Positions 50,053-58,747 of a stretch of DNA of 64,000 nt are shown here, piece after piece. Source of the stretch: Amycolatopsis methanolica 239 (lineage in GTDB: Bacteria > Actinomycetota > Actinomycetes > Mycobacteriales > Pseudonocardiaceae); the NCBI RefSeq assembly GCF_000739085.1, contig NZ_CP009110.1, positions 2,046,001-2,110,000 of the forward strand, in the 5' to 3' direction. The position numbers were made by a program, and so were the translations under genes. The first letter of the stretch is position 1. Every line of letters starts with the position of its first letter. The notes under the pieces were generated by a model. It made no database searches. It was given only the letters and a program-made list of their open reading frames with translations, and was not told the origin of the DNA.

Positions 50053-50593
50053 CTAGACGGCCGCGCCCGGACGCACAGTGATCACCGCCGCATTCCCGAC
50101 CGCCACCCGCGGCACCGCGGACCCCGACACCGGTCCACCCCGGTCGTCGCCACGCGGATCGGGCCGCCGTGCGTTACCACGACCAGCTCCTCCCCGGCGT
50201 GCCGCGCCGCCAGCCTGCCCAGCGTCCGCCGCACCCGCAGGTGCAGGTCGGCCACGCTCTCCCCGCCACCGGGCGGCAGCCGCCGCGGGTGCGCCCAGAG
50301 GCTGTCGATCACCGGCTGCACTCCGGGGAACCGCCTGCCCTCCAGCGCGCCCAGCCGCTGCTCCCGCAACCGGCGTCGACCAGCACCGGCAACCCCAGCC
50401 GGGCCGCGATGATCTCCGCCGTTTCCCGAGCCCTGGGCAGATCGCTCGACACGAGCACCGTCCCGGCCACGTCCAGCGCGGCCGCCTGCGCCCGCCCCGC
50501 CGCGGTGAGCGAACCCGCCCGCGGCGACTGCCCCTGCACGCGGCCGGCGACGTTCCACGCGCTCTGCCCGTGCCGCACCAGGTGCACGGCCAT
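50053..50593 (-). pseudogene. histidine phosphatase (phosphoglycerate-mutase-like), two frame changes
   Basis: ATG 50593 overlaps the VOC gene stop (TGATG). It begins VHLVRHGQSAWNVAGRVQGQ, with the RHG nucleophile, and SSDLPRARETAEIIAARLG. A missing base near 50368-50372 moves to the frame LREQRLGALEGRRFP, PPGGGESVADLHLRVRRTL and the second His in VVVTHGGPIRVA. Another frame change near 50130-50142 restores a normal end (VAVGNAAVITVRPG) at 50053. All catalytic residues survive across the three frames. Confidence 0.75.
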
Positions 50594-50991
50594 CAGTACT
50601 GCAACCGCGGGTCGTCGTAGTTCTTGAACTCCAGCACGTTGTTCGACGGGTCCACCAGGAACAACGTCCGGTGCTGCTCGGCCGTCCCCTCGAACCGCAG
50701 CGACGGCCCGGACAGCACCCTCAGCTTCCGGTGCTCGACGACCCGCACCAGCCGGTCGAAGTCCTCGGCCCGCGCGAAGCTCACGCCGAAGTGCCGCGGG
50801 TAGGCCACCGCCTCGGCGGGCACGTTCTCCGACAGGTGGCACACGAGCTGGTCGCCGAAGAAGTCGAACGTGACTCGGTCGTCGTAGCGGCGGGCCAGCT
50901 TCGCGCCGAGGCCGAAGACGTAGAACTCGGCGGCCTCGTCGAGGTCGCGGGCCGGGATGGCGACGTGGCAGGCATCGCGAGGGTCACGCAT
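50593..50991 (-). CDS. VOC-superfamily (glyoxalase/dioxygenase-like) protein
   Basis: A 132-residue single-domain VOC protein: CHVAIPARDLDEAAEFYVFGLGAKLARRYDDRVTFDFFGDQLVCHLSE and TLFLVDPSNNVLEFKNYDDPR. The metal ligands look like His near the start, His in VCHLSE and the last Glu in LEFKNY. The gene overlaps the ComA-like gene by 8 bases and the phosphatase by 1 base, so all belong to one transcript. Reaction not assignable. Confidence 0.85.
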   Translation of the reverse strand: MRDPRDACHVAIPARDLDEAAEFYVFGLGAKLARRYDDRVTFDFFGDQLVCHLSENVPAEAVAYPRHFGVSFARAEDFDRLVRVVEHRKLRVLSGPSLRFEGTAEQHRTLFLVDPSNNVLEFKNYDDPRLQY

Positions 50992-51726
50992 GGACGGTTC
51001 CCTTCGGAGTCGGGGTGAGCTGGATGAGGGTGTCGGCGCGCAGCCCGCGCCGCAGGGTTTCCACGCCGAGCACGTCGGTGGTGGCGATGTTGCCGAGGTT
51101 CACCGACGGCCCGAGCGCCTGGATCAGTTCGACCTGCAGGTCCTTGGTCGGCGCCTCGAACAGCAGGCGCCGGTGGTCGACGGCGGAGATCACCGCGTGC
51201 AGCACGTCCTCACGCACGTGCCCGTCCGGCCTGGCCAGGCCGCTGCGGCCGCTCTCGCGCGTCTCGGTGATCACGAAGTCCGCGCCCGCGGCGAGGTCCT
51301 CGGTGATCGCGGCGACCCAGTCGCCCGGCCCGAGGCAGGCCGAACGGCCCGCGTCCTTGTAGCCGACCTCGGCGAGCACCGGCCGGTACCGGTCATCCGC
51401 TCGACGTAGGACGCCTTGTCGTGCTGGGACAACGGGATCGTGCCGTGGGACACCTCGATGTGGGTGGCGCCGGCGTCGTCGACGAACGCGAGGTAGTCGT
51501 CCAGCCGGTCGCGCACCAGGTAGTGCTCGAACAGCGTGCCGCCGAAGAAGCAGCCGATCCCGGCTTCGCGCAGCACGGCGACCTTGCGGTGCAGGTCCCT
51601 GGTCACCAAGGCGGTGCCCCAGCCGAACTTGAGCAGGTCGATGTGGTCGCCGTGGCTGGTCACCAGGTCGGTGAAAGCGCCGGTCGGCAGACCGGGGTCG
51701 ATCACCATGGTCACACCGGTGTTCAT
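50984..51726 (-). pseudogene. phosphosulfolactate synthase (ComA-like), one frameshift
   Basis: ATG 51726 with AGGAGG. Begins TMVIDPGLPTGAFTDLVTSHGDHIDLLKFGWGTALV, LREAGIGCFFGGTLFEHYL, GATHIEVSHGTIPLSQHDKASYVERMT. The frame changes near 51389-51394, and PVLAEVGYKDAGRSACLGPGDWVAAITEDLAAGADFVITETRESG follows to 50984. This is the ComA TIM barrel (PEP + sulfite to phosphosulfolactate in coenzyme M synthesis). Actinobacterial members have other or unknown roles. One base would restore about 247 residues. Confidence 0.78.
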
Positions 51727-52695
51727 CGGGTTCCTCCTGTGGGGACGAGGGCGGGTGCGGGCACGCGTGCGCGCACCCGGGCCCGCCCGGTGAGGGCGAG
51801 GCTGGCCGGGGTGCGCCGCGCCAGTGCGGTGACCAGGCCGGACACGGAGTAGACGAGCGGGACGACCGCCAGCACCAGCACGGGCAGCAGGACCGCGTCC
51901 GGCGGCTGCGCGGGGCCGGCGGCGGCGACCGCGAGGAGCAGGCCCTGCAGCAGCAGCGGGTGGATCAGGTACACGCCGAACGACGCGTCGGAGGCCGCGC
52001 GGACCAGACCGCGCCACGGCGTCCCGCGCTCCGTCCACACCAGACCGAGCGCGAGGAACGTCCAGGCCACGGCGAAACTCTCCACCGCGACGACGGGCTG
52101 GAACACGATGCCGGCCACCAGCGGCGGTTGCCCGGCCAGGTAGACCTGTCCCCGGTAGACAGCCACGCCGAGCGCCAGCGCCGCCGCGCACCCGCCGAGG
52201 ACCGCCCGCACGTGCGCACGGGTCCACGCCACGAGCCGTTCCCGGTGCGTCCCGGCCAGCGCGCCGACCAGCACGTAGCCGAGGTAGCTGGGCAGCCAGG
52301 CCTCCGGCGCGTGCACCCACCCGGACAGCCCGCCGAGGTTCCACTGCTGCTGCACGGCGAGCGAGAACACCAGCTGGAACGCCACCGCGAAGGCCAGCAG
52401 CGCCCAGTGGTACCGCCGGGTCACCGCGATGAGCGCCCGGACCGCCGGCCAGACCAGGTAGATCTGCATCGACACGAGCACGCCACCGCGGCTTGCGCGC
52501 CGTGCTGTAGGTGAGCACGAACGCGGTCAGCAGGAAGAACACCTCGCGGCTGACGTGGAAGACGATGATCAGACCGCCGATCGGCACCCCCGGCGCGAAC
52601 GGCGCCAGCGCCAGCACGTGCAGGCCGATCACCAGCCCGACGGTCAGGACGCGCACCAGGTCGACGTAGTGCAGGTGCTCGCCCCGCCGGCTCAC
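51723..52695 (-). pseudogene. acyltransferase-3 family membrane protein, internal deletion
   Basis: From GTG 52695: LHYVDLVRVLTVGLVIGLHVLALAPF, then VFHVSREVFFLLTAFVLTYSTARKPRW, the N-terminus of an acyltransferase-3 membrane protein with its conserved Arg and His. The frame breaks at about 52488-52500 and resumes at LVSMQIYLVWPAVRALIAVT in another frame, running through eight helices to 51723. Usual family members have 70-100 residues at this junction, so a block of DNA is missing too. An ATGA overlap links it to the ComA-like gene. Confidence 0.75.
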
Positions 52696-52733
52696 CGCCC
52701 GTCCCCCGCGGCCCGCGGTTCACGGCGCAGCAC

Positions 52734-53832
52734 CTAGAGCGCCGCGAGGCCGGCGCCGAGCCACGGCGGCGTGCGCAGCCCGGACGTGTCGATCACCAGC
52801 CCGCCGAGCGACGACCCGAGGATGACGCCGAGCGTGATGAACGACGAGTGCACGGTGTTGACCAGCGGCCGGGCGTTGCCGGCGCGCTGCACGCGAGTCA
52901 CCATCGCCGGGTTCATCGTCACGCCGACCAGCCCGATGCCGAGCATCGCCACCAGCGCGGGCGCGGGCAGGTCGGCGAGCACCGCGAACGCGGCGAGGAA
53001 GACCAGGTTCAGCGCGAGGCCGGCCACCAGGACGGGCAGGGTATGCCGGTCGGCGAGGCGTCCGACGACGACGTTGCCCAGACGGTGGCCGCGCCGTAGG
53101 CGACGAGCAGCAGCGGCACGGTGCCGCCGTCGAACCCGGTGACCTCGGCGTGAAGTAGCTGAACGCGGAGAACGTGGCGCCGATGATGAGCGTGCTGGTC
53201 GACAGCGCCAGCCACAGCCGCGGGGCGCGGAACACGCCCAGTTCCTCGCGGACGGTGCCGCCGTCGGCCGACGCGGGCGAGCGCGGGCACCCCGGCGAGC
53301 GCCGCGACCACGGCCAGCACCCCGATCGCCCAGAACGCCGCGCGCCAGCCGAGGTTCTCGCCGACGACCGTGGCGAGCGGCAGGCCGAGCAGGGTGCCGA
53401 GCATCAGGCCGTTCATCACCACGGCGATCGCGCGCCCGCGGACCTCCGAGCGGGTGAGCTGGGCGGTCAGCGAGATGCCGATGCCGAAGAACGCCTGCGC
53501 GGCGACGCCGGTGACGACGCGGTGACCAGCATCGTGCCGTAGCCGGTCGCGGTCGCGGTCGCGGCCAGCACGTTGCCCGCCAGGAAGACCGCGAACAACA
53601 GCATCAGCGCGGTCTTCGGCGCGAGCCGCATCAGGGCGGCGGTGAGGACCGGACCGCCTGCCGCCATCGCGACCGCGAACGCGGTGATCAGGTAGCCGAT
53701 CTGCGGCACCGTGACGCCGAGCCCGTCCGCTAGCTGGCGCATCAGCCCGGCGACGACGAACTCGCTCGTGACCATCGCGAACACGCCGAGGCTCAGCACG
53801 CAGATCGCGCGCGGCATGCGCACGCACTTCAT
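52734..53832 (-). pseudogene. MFS efflux transporter (AraJ/Cml-like), several frameshifts
   Basis: ATG 53832 gives MKCVRMPRAICVLSLGVFAMVTSEFVVAGLMRQLADGLGVTVPQIGYLITAFAVAMAAGGPV, a DHA1-type drug/sugar exporter start. The protein then moves through at least four frame changes (near 53520, 53270, 53150 and 53080), with recognisable pieces GRAIAVVMNGLMLGTLLGLPLATVVGENLGWRAAFW, LWLALSTSTLIIGATFSAFSYF and GLALNLVFLAAFAVLADLPAPALVAMLGIGL. It ends at 52734. A TetR gene 43 bases upstream shares an operator-like motif with it. Confidence 0.75.
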
Positions 53833-53835
53833 AGA

Positions 53836-53851
53836 CAACCGTACGTTCCAG
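53836..53851. promoter_or_regulatory. operator-like motif before the MFS gene
   Basis: CAACCG-TA-CGTTCCAG, just before the MFS start codon. A near-identical motif (CAACCG-AT-CGTTCCAG) lies before the TetR gene at 54477-54492; 14 of 16 bases match. Likely binding sites of that TetR protein. Confidence 0.6.
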
Positions 53852-53875
53852 CATTAGGTCAAGCCGCAAGGGCTT

Positions 53876-54454
53876 TCAGGCGAGCAGCGACAAGGCCTGG
53901 TCGACGGTCTCGTGCAGGCGGCGGGCGTCGTCGGTCTTGCCGACCACGCGGATGCCCTGGATGAACGTGACGAGGAACCGGGCCAGCGCCCGCGGGTCCT
54001 TGTCCGGCGCGAGGTCGCCCTCCTGCTGGGCGCGGGAGAGAGTGCCTGCCAGCGCGGCCTCCAGCTCCCCGAAGGCGATGTCCACCCGGCGGGCCGCCTT
54101 CGCGTCCCGGGGCAGCAGCTCGGTCGCGGTGTTGGTGACCAGGCAACCCTTGCGCTCTGCGTCCTCACGGCATTCGGTGACGTAGGAGCGGATGAAGTCG
54201 CGGACCGTGTCGAGCGCCGGGCCGGGTCGGTTCAGTGAGGTCATCGTCTCGATGCCGCGCAGTTCGCAATAGCGGTCCAGGGCGCGCAGGTAGAGGTCGT
54301 GCTTGCTGCCGTAGGTGGCGTACAGGCTGGCGCGGTTGAGGCCGACGTGGTCGGCCAGGTCCTGCATCGAGGTGGCTTCGTAGCCCCGGCGTCAGAACAG
54401 CTCCAGCGCCGCGCGCAACGGGACGTCGGGATCGAACTCCTTGGTCCTCGCCAT
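53876..54454 (-). pseudogene. TetR-family regulator with an in-frame stop (Trp to TGA)
   Basis: ATG 54454 reads ARTKEFDPDVPLRAALELF, then TGA at 54392-54394 where the TetR consensus has Trp (ELFWRRGYEATSM). The same frame continues RRGYEATSMQDLADHVGLNRASLYATYGSKHDLYLRALDRYCE to 53876 without other damage. 192 residues in total. A single G-to-A change explains the stop. Translation could in principle restart at ATG 54367, but half of the DNA-binding domain would be lost. Confidence 0.8.
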
Positions 54455-54476
54455 GATCGGCGGCGTAGCGTATTGC

Positions 54477-54492
54477 CAACCGATCGTTCCAG
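54477..54492. promoter_or_regulatory. operator-like motif before the TetR gene
   Basis: CAACCG-AT-CGTTCCAG, 23 bases before the TetR ATG; partner of the copy at 53836-53851. Presence at both promoters suggests autoregulation plus control of the exporter. Confidence 0.6.
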
Positions 54493-54629
54493 TAACCCTG
54501 GTCTGCCTGTGCCCCTGCTGTCCGCTTACCGAGTTGATCGTCAACCAAGAGAGGCGCGAATGTTGCACAATCGAATGATGGATCCGCCCGGTGGGGCGGT
54601 GACCGGAAGTCATCGGGAGGCGTGAACTG

Positions 54630-55511
54630 ATGAGCCGCACGGGGCGGGCCGCGCGTGAAGCGGTACCGCCCGAAGCGGTGCTGACCCCTGCCGCGGTGGC
54701 GAGCAGGCTCGGTGTCGCGGTCGCGACGCTGCGCAGCTGGGACCGCAGGCACGGGCTGGGGCCGAGCTCCCGCGAACCGGGCCGGCACCGCAGGTACACG
54801 GTCGGCGACCTGCGACGCCTGGAGCGCGTGGTGCACCTGGTGCGCCAGGGCGTGCCGGTGGCGAGCGCGGCCGCGAGCGTGAGCGCGGGTGCGGTGCCGC
54901 CGATCGGCCCGCCCGGTCAGGTGCCCGACCGGGTGGCGAGCCGCCGGCGGCGGTCACTGCGCGGAGCCGCCGAGAAGCTCGACCCGGACGCGTTCCGCCG
55001 CATCGTGGTCGGCTTCCTCGACCGGCACGGCACCGTCGACACCTGGCAGAAGCTGCTCGTCCCGTTCCTGCAGGAGCTGGGCGAGCGGTGCGCCGAACCG
55101 GGCGGGCCCGTCGAGGTCGAGCACCTCGCCACTGACGGGATCATCGCGGCGCTGCACGCGGTCTCGCTGGGCGGCACCGGTTCGGCGTCGGTGCTGCTGG
55201 CGTGCGCGCCGGACGAACAGCACTCGCTGCCGCTGGAGGTCCTGCGGCACGCGCTCGCCGAACGCGGCCGCGGCGCGATCTCGCTCGGCGCGCGGGTGCC
55301 GCCGCGGTCCCTGCTCACGACCGTGACGGTGCGCAAGCCGGCCGCGACGGTCGTGTGGGCGCACACGACCGAGCTGGCCCGCCAGGTCCCGGCGGACGAG
55401 CTGACCGGCACGCGGCTCTTCGTGGCCGGCCCCGGCTGGGACGGCCTCGCCCTCCCGGACGGGACGCGGCACCTGCGCAACCTGGCCGAGGCGGTCGAGG
55501 CTCTGGCCTGA
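54630..55511 (+). CDS. MerR-family regulator with B12-binding-like domain (LitR/CarH-like)
   Basis: A 293-residue protein. MerR HTH (LTPAAVASRLGVAVATLRSWDRRHGLGPSSREPGRHRRYTVGDLRRLERV), a helical bundle with WQKLLVPFLQELGERC...VEVEH (Trp and Glu-His positions that clamp adenosylcobalamin in CarH), and a Rossmann-like domain that starts SVLLACAPDEQHSLPLEVLRHALAERG, where the Glu-x-His is placed like the lower axial ligand of CarH. The later GARVPP and VWAHT are compatible. It could be a B12-based light sensor. The convergent neighbour is folE, and LitR loci are often linked to folate and photolyase genes. Confidence 0.78.
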   Translation: MSRTGRAAREAVPPEAVLTPAAVASRLGVAVATLRSWDRRHGLGPSSREPGRHRRYTVGDLRRLERVVHLVRQGVPVASAAASVSAGAVPPIGPPGQVPDRVASRRRRSLRGAAEKLDPDAFRRIVVGFLDRHGTVDTWQKLLVPFLQELGERCAEPGGPVEVEHLATDGIIAALHAVSLGGTGSASVLLACAPDEQHSLPLEVLRHALAERGRGAISLGARVPPRSLLTTVTVRKPAATVVWAHTTELARQVPADELTGTRLFVAGPGWDGLALPDGTRHLRNLAEAVEALA

Positions 55512-55514
55512 GCG

Positions 55515-56114
55515 TCAGGGGTTGACGCCGGTCAGCGCGAAGAACTCCTGGCGGGACCGAGCGTCCTCGCGCAGCGTGCCGAGTAGCGTCGAGGTGACGG
55601 TGCTCGAACCGACGGCCTGCACGCCCCGCAGCGTCATGCAGGTGTGCTCGGCCTCGATCACCACCCCGACGCCCTTCGGATGCACGTGCTCGGCGAGCCA
55701 GTCCGCCACCTGCTTGGTGAGCCGTTCCTGCACCTGCGGGCGCCGCGCGAAGTGCTCGACGATCCGGGCCAGCTTGGACAGGCCGAGGATGCGCTCGCCG
55801 GGCAGGTACCCGACGTGCGCGACGCCGACGAACGGCAGCAGGTGGTGCTCGCACACCGACCGCACCGGGATCCCCCGCGCCAGCACCAGCTCGTCGTACC
55901 CCTCGTCGTTGGGGAACGTGGTCAGGTCGAACGGCCGCGGCGAGAACAGCTCGGCGTAGGCGCGGGCCATCCGGCCGGGCGTACCGCGGAGGCTCTCCGA
56001 CTCCAGCGACACGCCCAGGGCTTCGAGGAACTGGGCGGCGTGGAGCTCGGCGGTGGCGAGGTCGACTCCCTCGGCGGGCTCGTGGACGACTCGCAGGGCG
56101 GTTTCGGACTGCAC
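55515..56114 (-). CDS. folE: GTP cyclohydrolase I
   Basis: A 199-residue FolE: SESLRGTPGRMARAYAELFS, the zinc/catalytic site VRSVCEHHLLPFVGVAHVGYLP, LSKLARIVEHFARRPQVQERLT, and GVGVVIEAEHTCMTLRGVQ. It makes dihydroneopterin triphosphate from GTP, the first step of folate/pterin synthesis. GTG 56114; 24 bases after the DUF2231 gene, same strand. It is not in a folate operon, so it may be an extra, specially regulated copy next to the CarH-like regulator. Confidence 0.93.
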   Translation of the reverse strand: MQSETALRVVHEPAEGVDLATAELHAAQFLEALGVSLESESLRGTPGRMARAYAELFSPRPFDLTTFPNDEGYDELVLARGIPVRSVCEHHLLPFVGVAHVGYLPGERILGLSKLARIVEHFARRPQVQERLTKQVADWLAEHVHPKGVGVVIEAEHTCMTLRGVQAVGSSTVTSTLLGTLREDARSRQEFFALTGVNP

Positions 56115-56138
56115 GGACGTGCCTTTCGGTCGGGTGGG

Positions 56139-56663
56139 TCAGTGGGCGGGGCGGGTGCGGTGGGCCGGTCGTGGGCGGTACCCCTCGGCCTGCACGTCCT
56201 CGGCGGCGACGCGGACGCCGAAGCGGTAGGCGAGCTTGCCGCCGAGGTAGCCGGACACCGCCAAGGCCGCCAGCGCGGCCGCGGACAGCACCAGCGGGCC
56301 GATGCCGACTCGCCCGTCGAGCTCGCCCTGCCGCCAGAAGAAACCGGCGGCGAACGCGCCGGTGACGGCGAGGTTGAGCCCCATGTGCGTGAGGCCGGTC
56401 CGGAAGGCCCGGGTGCCGCGCGGCACCGCCAGCAGGTCGAGCGCGCCGGTGGCCGCGGCCAGCAGCGCGCCGATGATCCCGATGGCGATGAGCCAGACCG
56501 ATCCCCGTGTCAGGAACCCCGGCCCGGCGACGATCCGGGACCCGATGTCGAACACCAGGCTGCTCACCCACGCCCCGATCGGCACCGTCACCAGGATCGG
56601 GTGGAACGGGTGCCCGTATGGCCCGGCGAGCGTGGCGCTCGCCGGCCGTTTCGCGTCTGCCAT
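56139..56663 (-). CDS. DUF2231 membrane protein
   Basis: A 174-residue protein with the DUF2231 start YGHPFHPILVTVPIGAWVSSLVFDIGSR, whose His residues may bind metal or heme, and four membrane helices (LIAIGIIGALLAAATGALDLLAV; MGLNLAVTGAFAAGFFW; LVLSAAALAALAVSGYLGGKLAY). Function unknown; frequently found with redox or light-response genes. Start of the folE transcript and divergent from the Cys-rich HTH regulator. Confidence 0.85.
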   Translation of the reverse strand: MADAKRPASATLAGPYGHPFHPILVTVPIGAWVSSLVFDIGSRIVAGPGFLTRGSVWLIAIGIIGALLAAATGALDLLAVPRGTRAFRTGLTHMGLNLAVTGAFAAGFFWRQGELDGRVGIGPLVLSAAALAALAVSGYLGGKLAYRFGVRVAAEDVQAEGYRPRPAHRTRPAH

Positions 56664-56769
56664 GACGACCTCCGGCTACTCAGTTTTCGCCAATGAAGTT
56701 TGGTCTTATTGCTCGTGAACGTCAAGAGCGCGCGATTGCGCAGGTGAGATTGGGTGATATCGTGACCCG

Positions 56770-57459
56770 ATGAGCGAGGGGTCGATCCGGGCGCTGGCCG
56801 CGCTCGACGACGAGCTGCGGCGCAACATGTACGCCTTCATCCGCCAGGCCCGGCGCCCGGTCACGCGGGACGAGGCCGCCGCCTCCGCCGGCATCTCGCG
56901 CAAGCTCGCCGCGTTCCACCTCGACAAGCTCGTGGCGGCCGGGTTGCTGCGGGCGCGCTACGAGTTCGTCGGCGAACGCCGGGGCGCGGGCCGCACCCCG
57001 AAGGTCTACGAGCCCTCCGGCGAAGAGGTGCGGGTCAGCATCCCACCCCGCCACCACGACCTGCTCGCGGACATCCTGCTCGGCGCGGTGCTGGACGAAG
57101 GCGAACGCGAGAACGCCCGCGACGCCGCGCTGCGCGTCGCGCGGGAGCGGGGCCGCGCGATCGGGACCGCCGAGCGCGAGCGGACGCGGCCGGGGCGCCT
57201 CGGCGCCGAGCGGGCGCTGACCGTCGCCACGGAGGTCGTGGAACGGCACGGCTTCGAACCCAGCCGCGAGTCCCCGGTGTGCGTGCGGCTGCGGAACTGC
57301 CCGTTCCACCCGCTGGCCGCGCGCGAACCGGCCGTGGTGTGCGGGATCAACCACTCCTTCCTCGGTGGCGTGCTCTCCGGCCTCGACGCGGCGAGCGTGG
57401 AGGCGGCCCTGGAACCGCGCCCGGGGGAGTGCTGCGTGGAACTGCGGGCCAGGTCCTGA
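56770..57459 (+). CDS. ArsR-like winged-helix regulator with Cys-rich C-terminus (possible Fe-S sensor)
   Basis: A 229-residue regulator. N-terminal HTH: LDDELRRNMYAFIRQARRPVTRDEAAASAGISRKLAAFHLDKLVAAGLLRARYE. The C-terminal part has VCVRLRNCPFHPLA, AVVCGINHSFLGGVL and PRPGECCVEL. NCPFHPLA...VCxxxxxFLxGVL resembles the cluster-binding end of SufR-type [4Fe-4S] repressors. It is divergent from DUF2231-folE with 106 bases between, so it probably regulates them or itself in response to redox state. Family assignment is inference. Confidence 0.75.
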   Translation: MSEGSIRALAALDDELRRNMYAFIRQARRPVTRDEAAASAGISRKLAAFHLDKLVAAGLLRARYEFVGERRGAGRTPKVYEPSGEEVRVSIPPRHHDLLADILLGAVLDEGERENARDAALRVARERGRAIGTAERERTRPGRLGAERALTVATEVVERHGFEPSRESPVCVRLRNCPFHPLAAREPAVVCGINHSFLGGVLSGLDAASVEAALEPRPGECCVELRARS

Positions 57460-57546
57460 GCAGCCGTTCCAAGCGACGCCCGGCCGGCCCGCGGGCGTGA
57501 CACTCGGCTGAGTGACAAGCACGGGGGGTTGTGACAACGTGGCGGC

Positions 57547-58317
57547 ATGGTGGAACCTGCCGTCCGGGTCGAGCGCAGCGGCCCCGTCCACACCGTGATC
57601 CTGTCGCGCCCGCACGCGCGCAACGCCGTCGACGGGCCGACCGCGCAGGCGCTGCTGGAGGCCTTCGAGGCGTTCGGCGCCGACGACTCCGCCGCGGTCG
57701 CCGTGCTGTGGGGCGAGGGCGGCACGTTCTGCGCGGGCGCCGACCTCAAGGCGATCGGCACCGAGCGCGGCAACCGGCTGGGCGAGGACGGCCCCGGCCC
57801 GATGGGACCGACGCGGCTGCGGCTGGGCAAGCCGGTGATCGCGGCGATCGCCGGGCACGCCGTCGCGGGCGGGCTGGAACTCGCGCTGTGGTGCGATTTG
57901 CGGGTCGCCGCCGAGGACGCGGTGTTCGGGGTGTTCTGCCGGCGCTGGGGGGTGCCGCTGATCGACGGCGGCACCGTGCGGCTGCCCCGGCTGATCGGGG
58001 TGAGCCAGGCGATGGACCTGGTGCTGACCGGTCGCCCGGTGGCGGCCGAGGAGGCGCTGCGGATGGGCCTGGCGAACCGGGTCGTGCCGGCGGGCACCGA
58101 GCGCGCCGCGGCGGAGGAGCTCGCCGCGGCGATCGCCGGGTTCCCTCAGACGTGCCTGCGGGAGGACCGGCTGTCGCTGCTGGAGCAGGACGGGATGGAC
58201 GAGCAGGCCGCGATGGCGAACGAATGGCGGCACGGCATGGTCTCGATGGCCGCCGACGCGGTGCGCGGCGCACAACGCTTCGCGGCGGGCGCAGGCCGCG
58301 GGGGTTCGTTCGACTAG
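57547..58317 (+). CDS. enoyl-CoA hydratase/isomerase-family protein
   Basis: A 256-residue crotonase: TVILSRPHARNAVDGPTAQAL, TFCAGADLKAIG, AIAGHAVAGGLELALWCDLRVAAEDAVFGVFCRRWGVPLIDGGTVRLPRLIG. The LIDGGTVRLPRL region is seen in EchA-type members. The usual Glu of hydratases is Asp here (IDGGT). ATG 57547 is 88 bases downstream of the regulator gene. Single gene, substrate unknown. Confidence 0.87.
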   Translation: MVEPAVRVERSGPVHTVILSRPHARNAVDGPTAQALLEAFEAFGADDSAAVAVLWGEGGTFCAGADLKAIGTERGNRLGEDGPGPMGPTRLRLGKPVIAAIAGHAVAGGLELALWCDLRVAAEDAVFGVFCRRWGVPLIDGGTVRLPRLIGVSQAMDLVLTGRPVAAEEALRMGLANRVVPAGTERAAAEELAAAIAGFPQTCLREDRLSLLEQDGMDEQAAMANEWRHGMVSMAADAVRGAQRFAAGAGRGGSFD

Positions 58318-58747
58318 CGCTGCCGGGCGCGGAGCACCGACAGAGCAGCGGCGGCGCGCCGCGGCGTTCGTGCCGCGTTCCCCCGCGGCGGCGGTGGGCC
58401 GCCGAGCTGCGCTGCCGTGCGTTCGCGGCGGCCCGGTCGCGCGGAGCGCGTCTGCGGCGCGGAGCACCACCCAGGGGTGACCGGCTCGCGGCGGTTCGTG
58501 CCTCGCTTCCCGCCGGGACGGTGGGCCGCCGACCGGCGCTGCCGCGGGGTTCGAGCCGCCGCGCGGACCACCACCAGGGGTGGCGGGCTCGCGGCGCGAT
58601 GGCCCGTCAACTGGCGGCGCGCGGGATCGAGCCGGCCCTGCCGCGTGGAGCGCTAGACAGGAGGCGATCGCCCCGCGGCGTGGTGGGCCACCCAGCGCGC
58701 CGCCGCATCGGCCCAGCCGGGTGGAGCACCACCGGCGGCTCGGGCGG
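58318..58747. repeat. gene-free stretch with imperfect GC-rich repeats
   Basis: 430 bases without a credible gene. Sub-sequences recur with drift: GGAGCACCACCCAGGGGTG (58461) and CCACCACCAGGGGTGG (about 58567); GGTGGGCCGCCGA with GCGCTGCCG after it (58393 and 58520). Units seem to be about 100-130 bases long and there are roughly three. No terminal inverted repeats or reading frame suggest a mobile element. Confidence 0.45.

Noticed and set aside
58314-58610. A 98-codon minus-strand frame in the repeat block
   Set aside because: Arg/Pro-rich, no ribosome-binding site, no motif and internal repeats.
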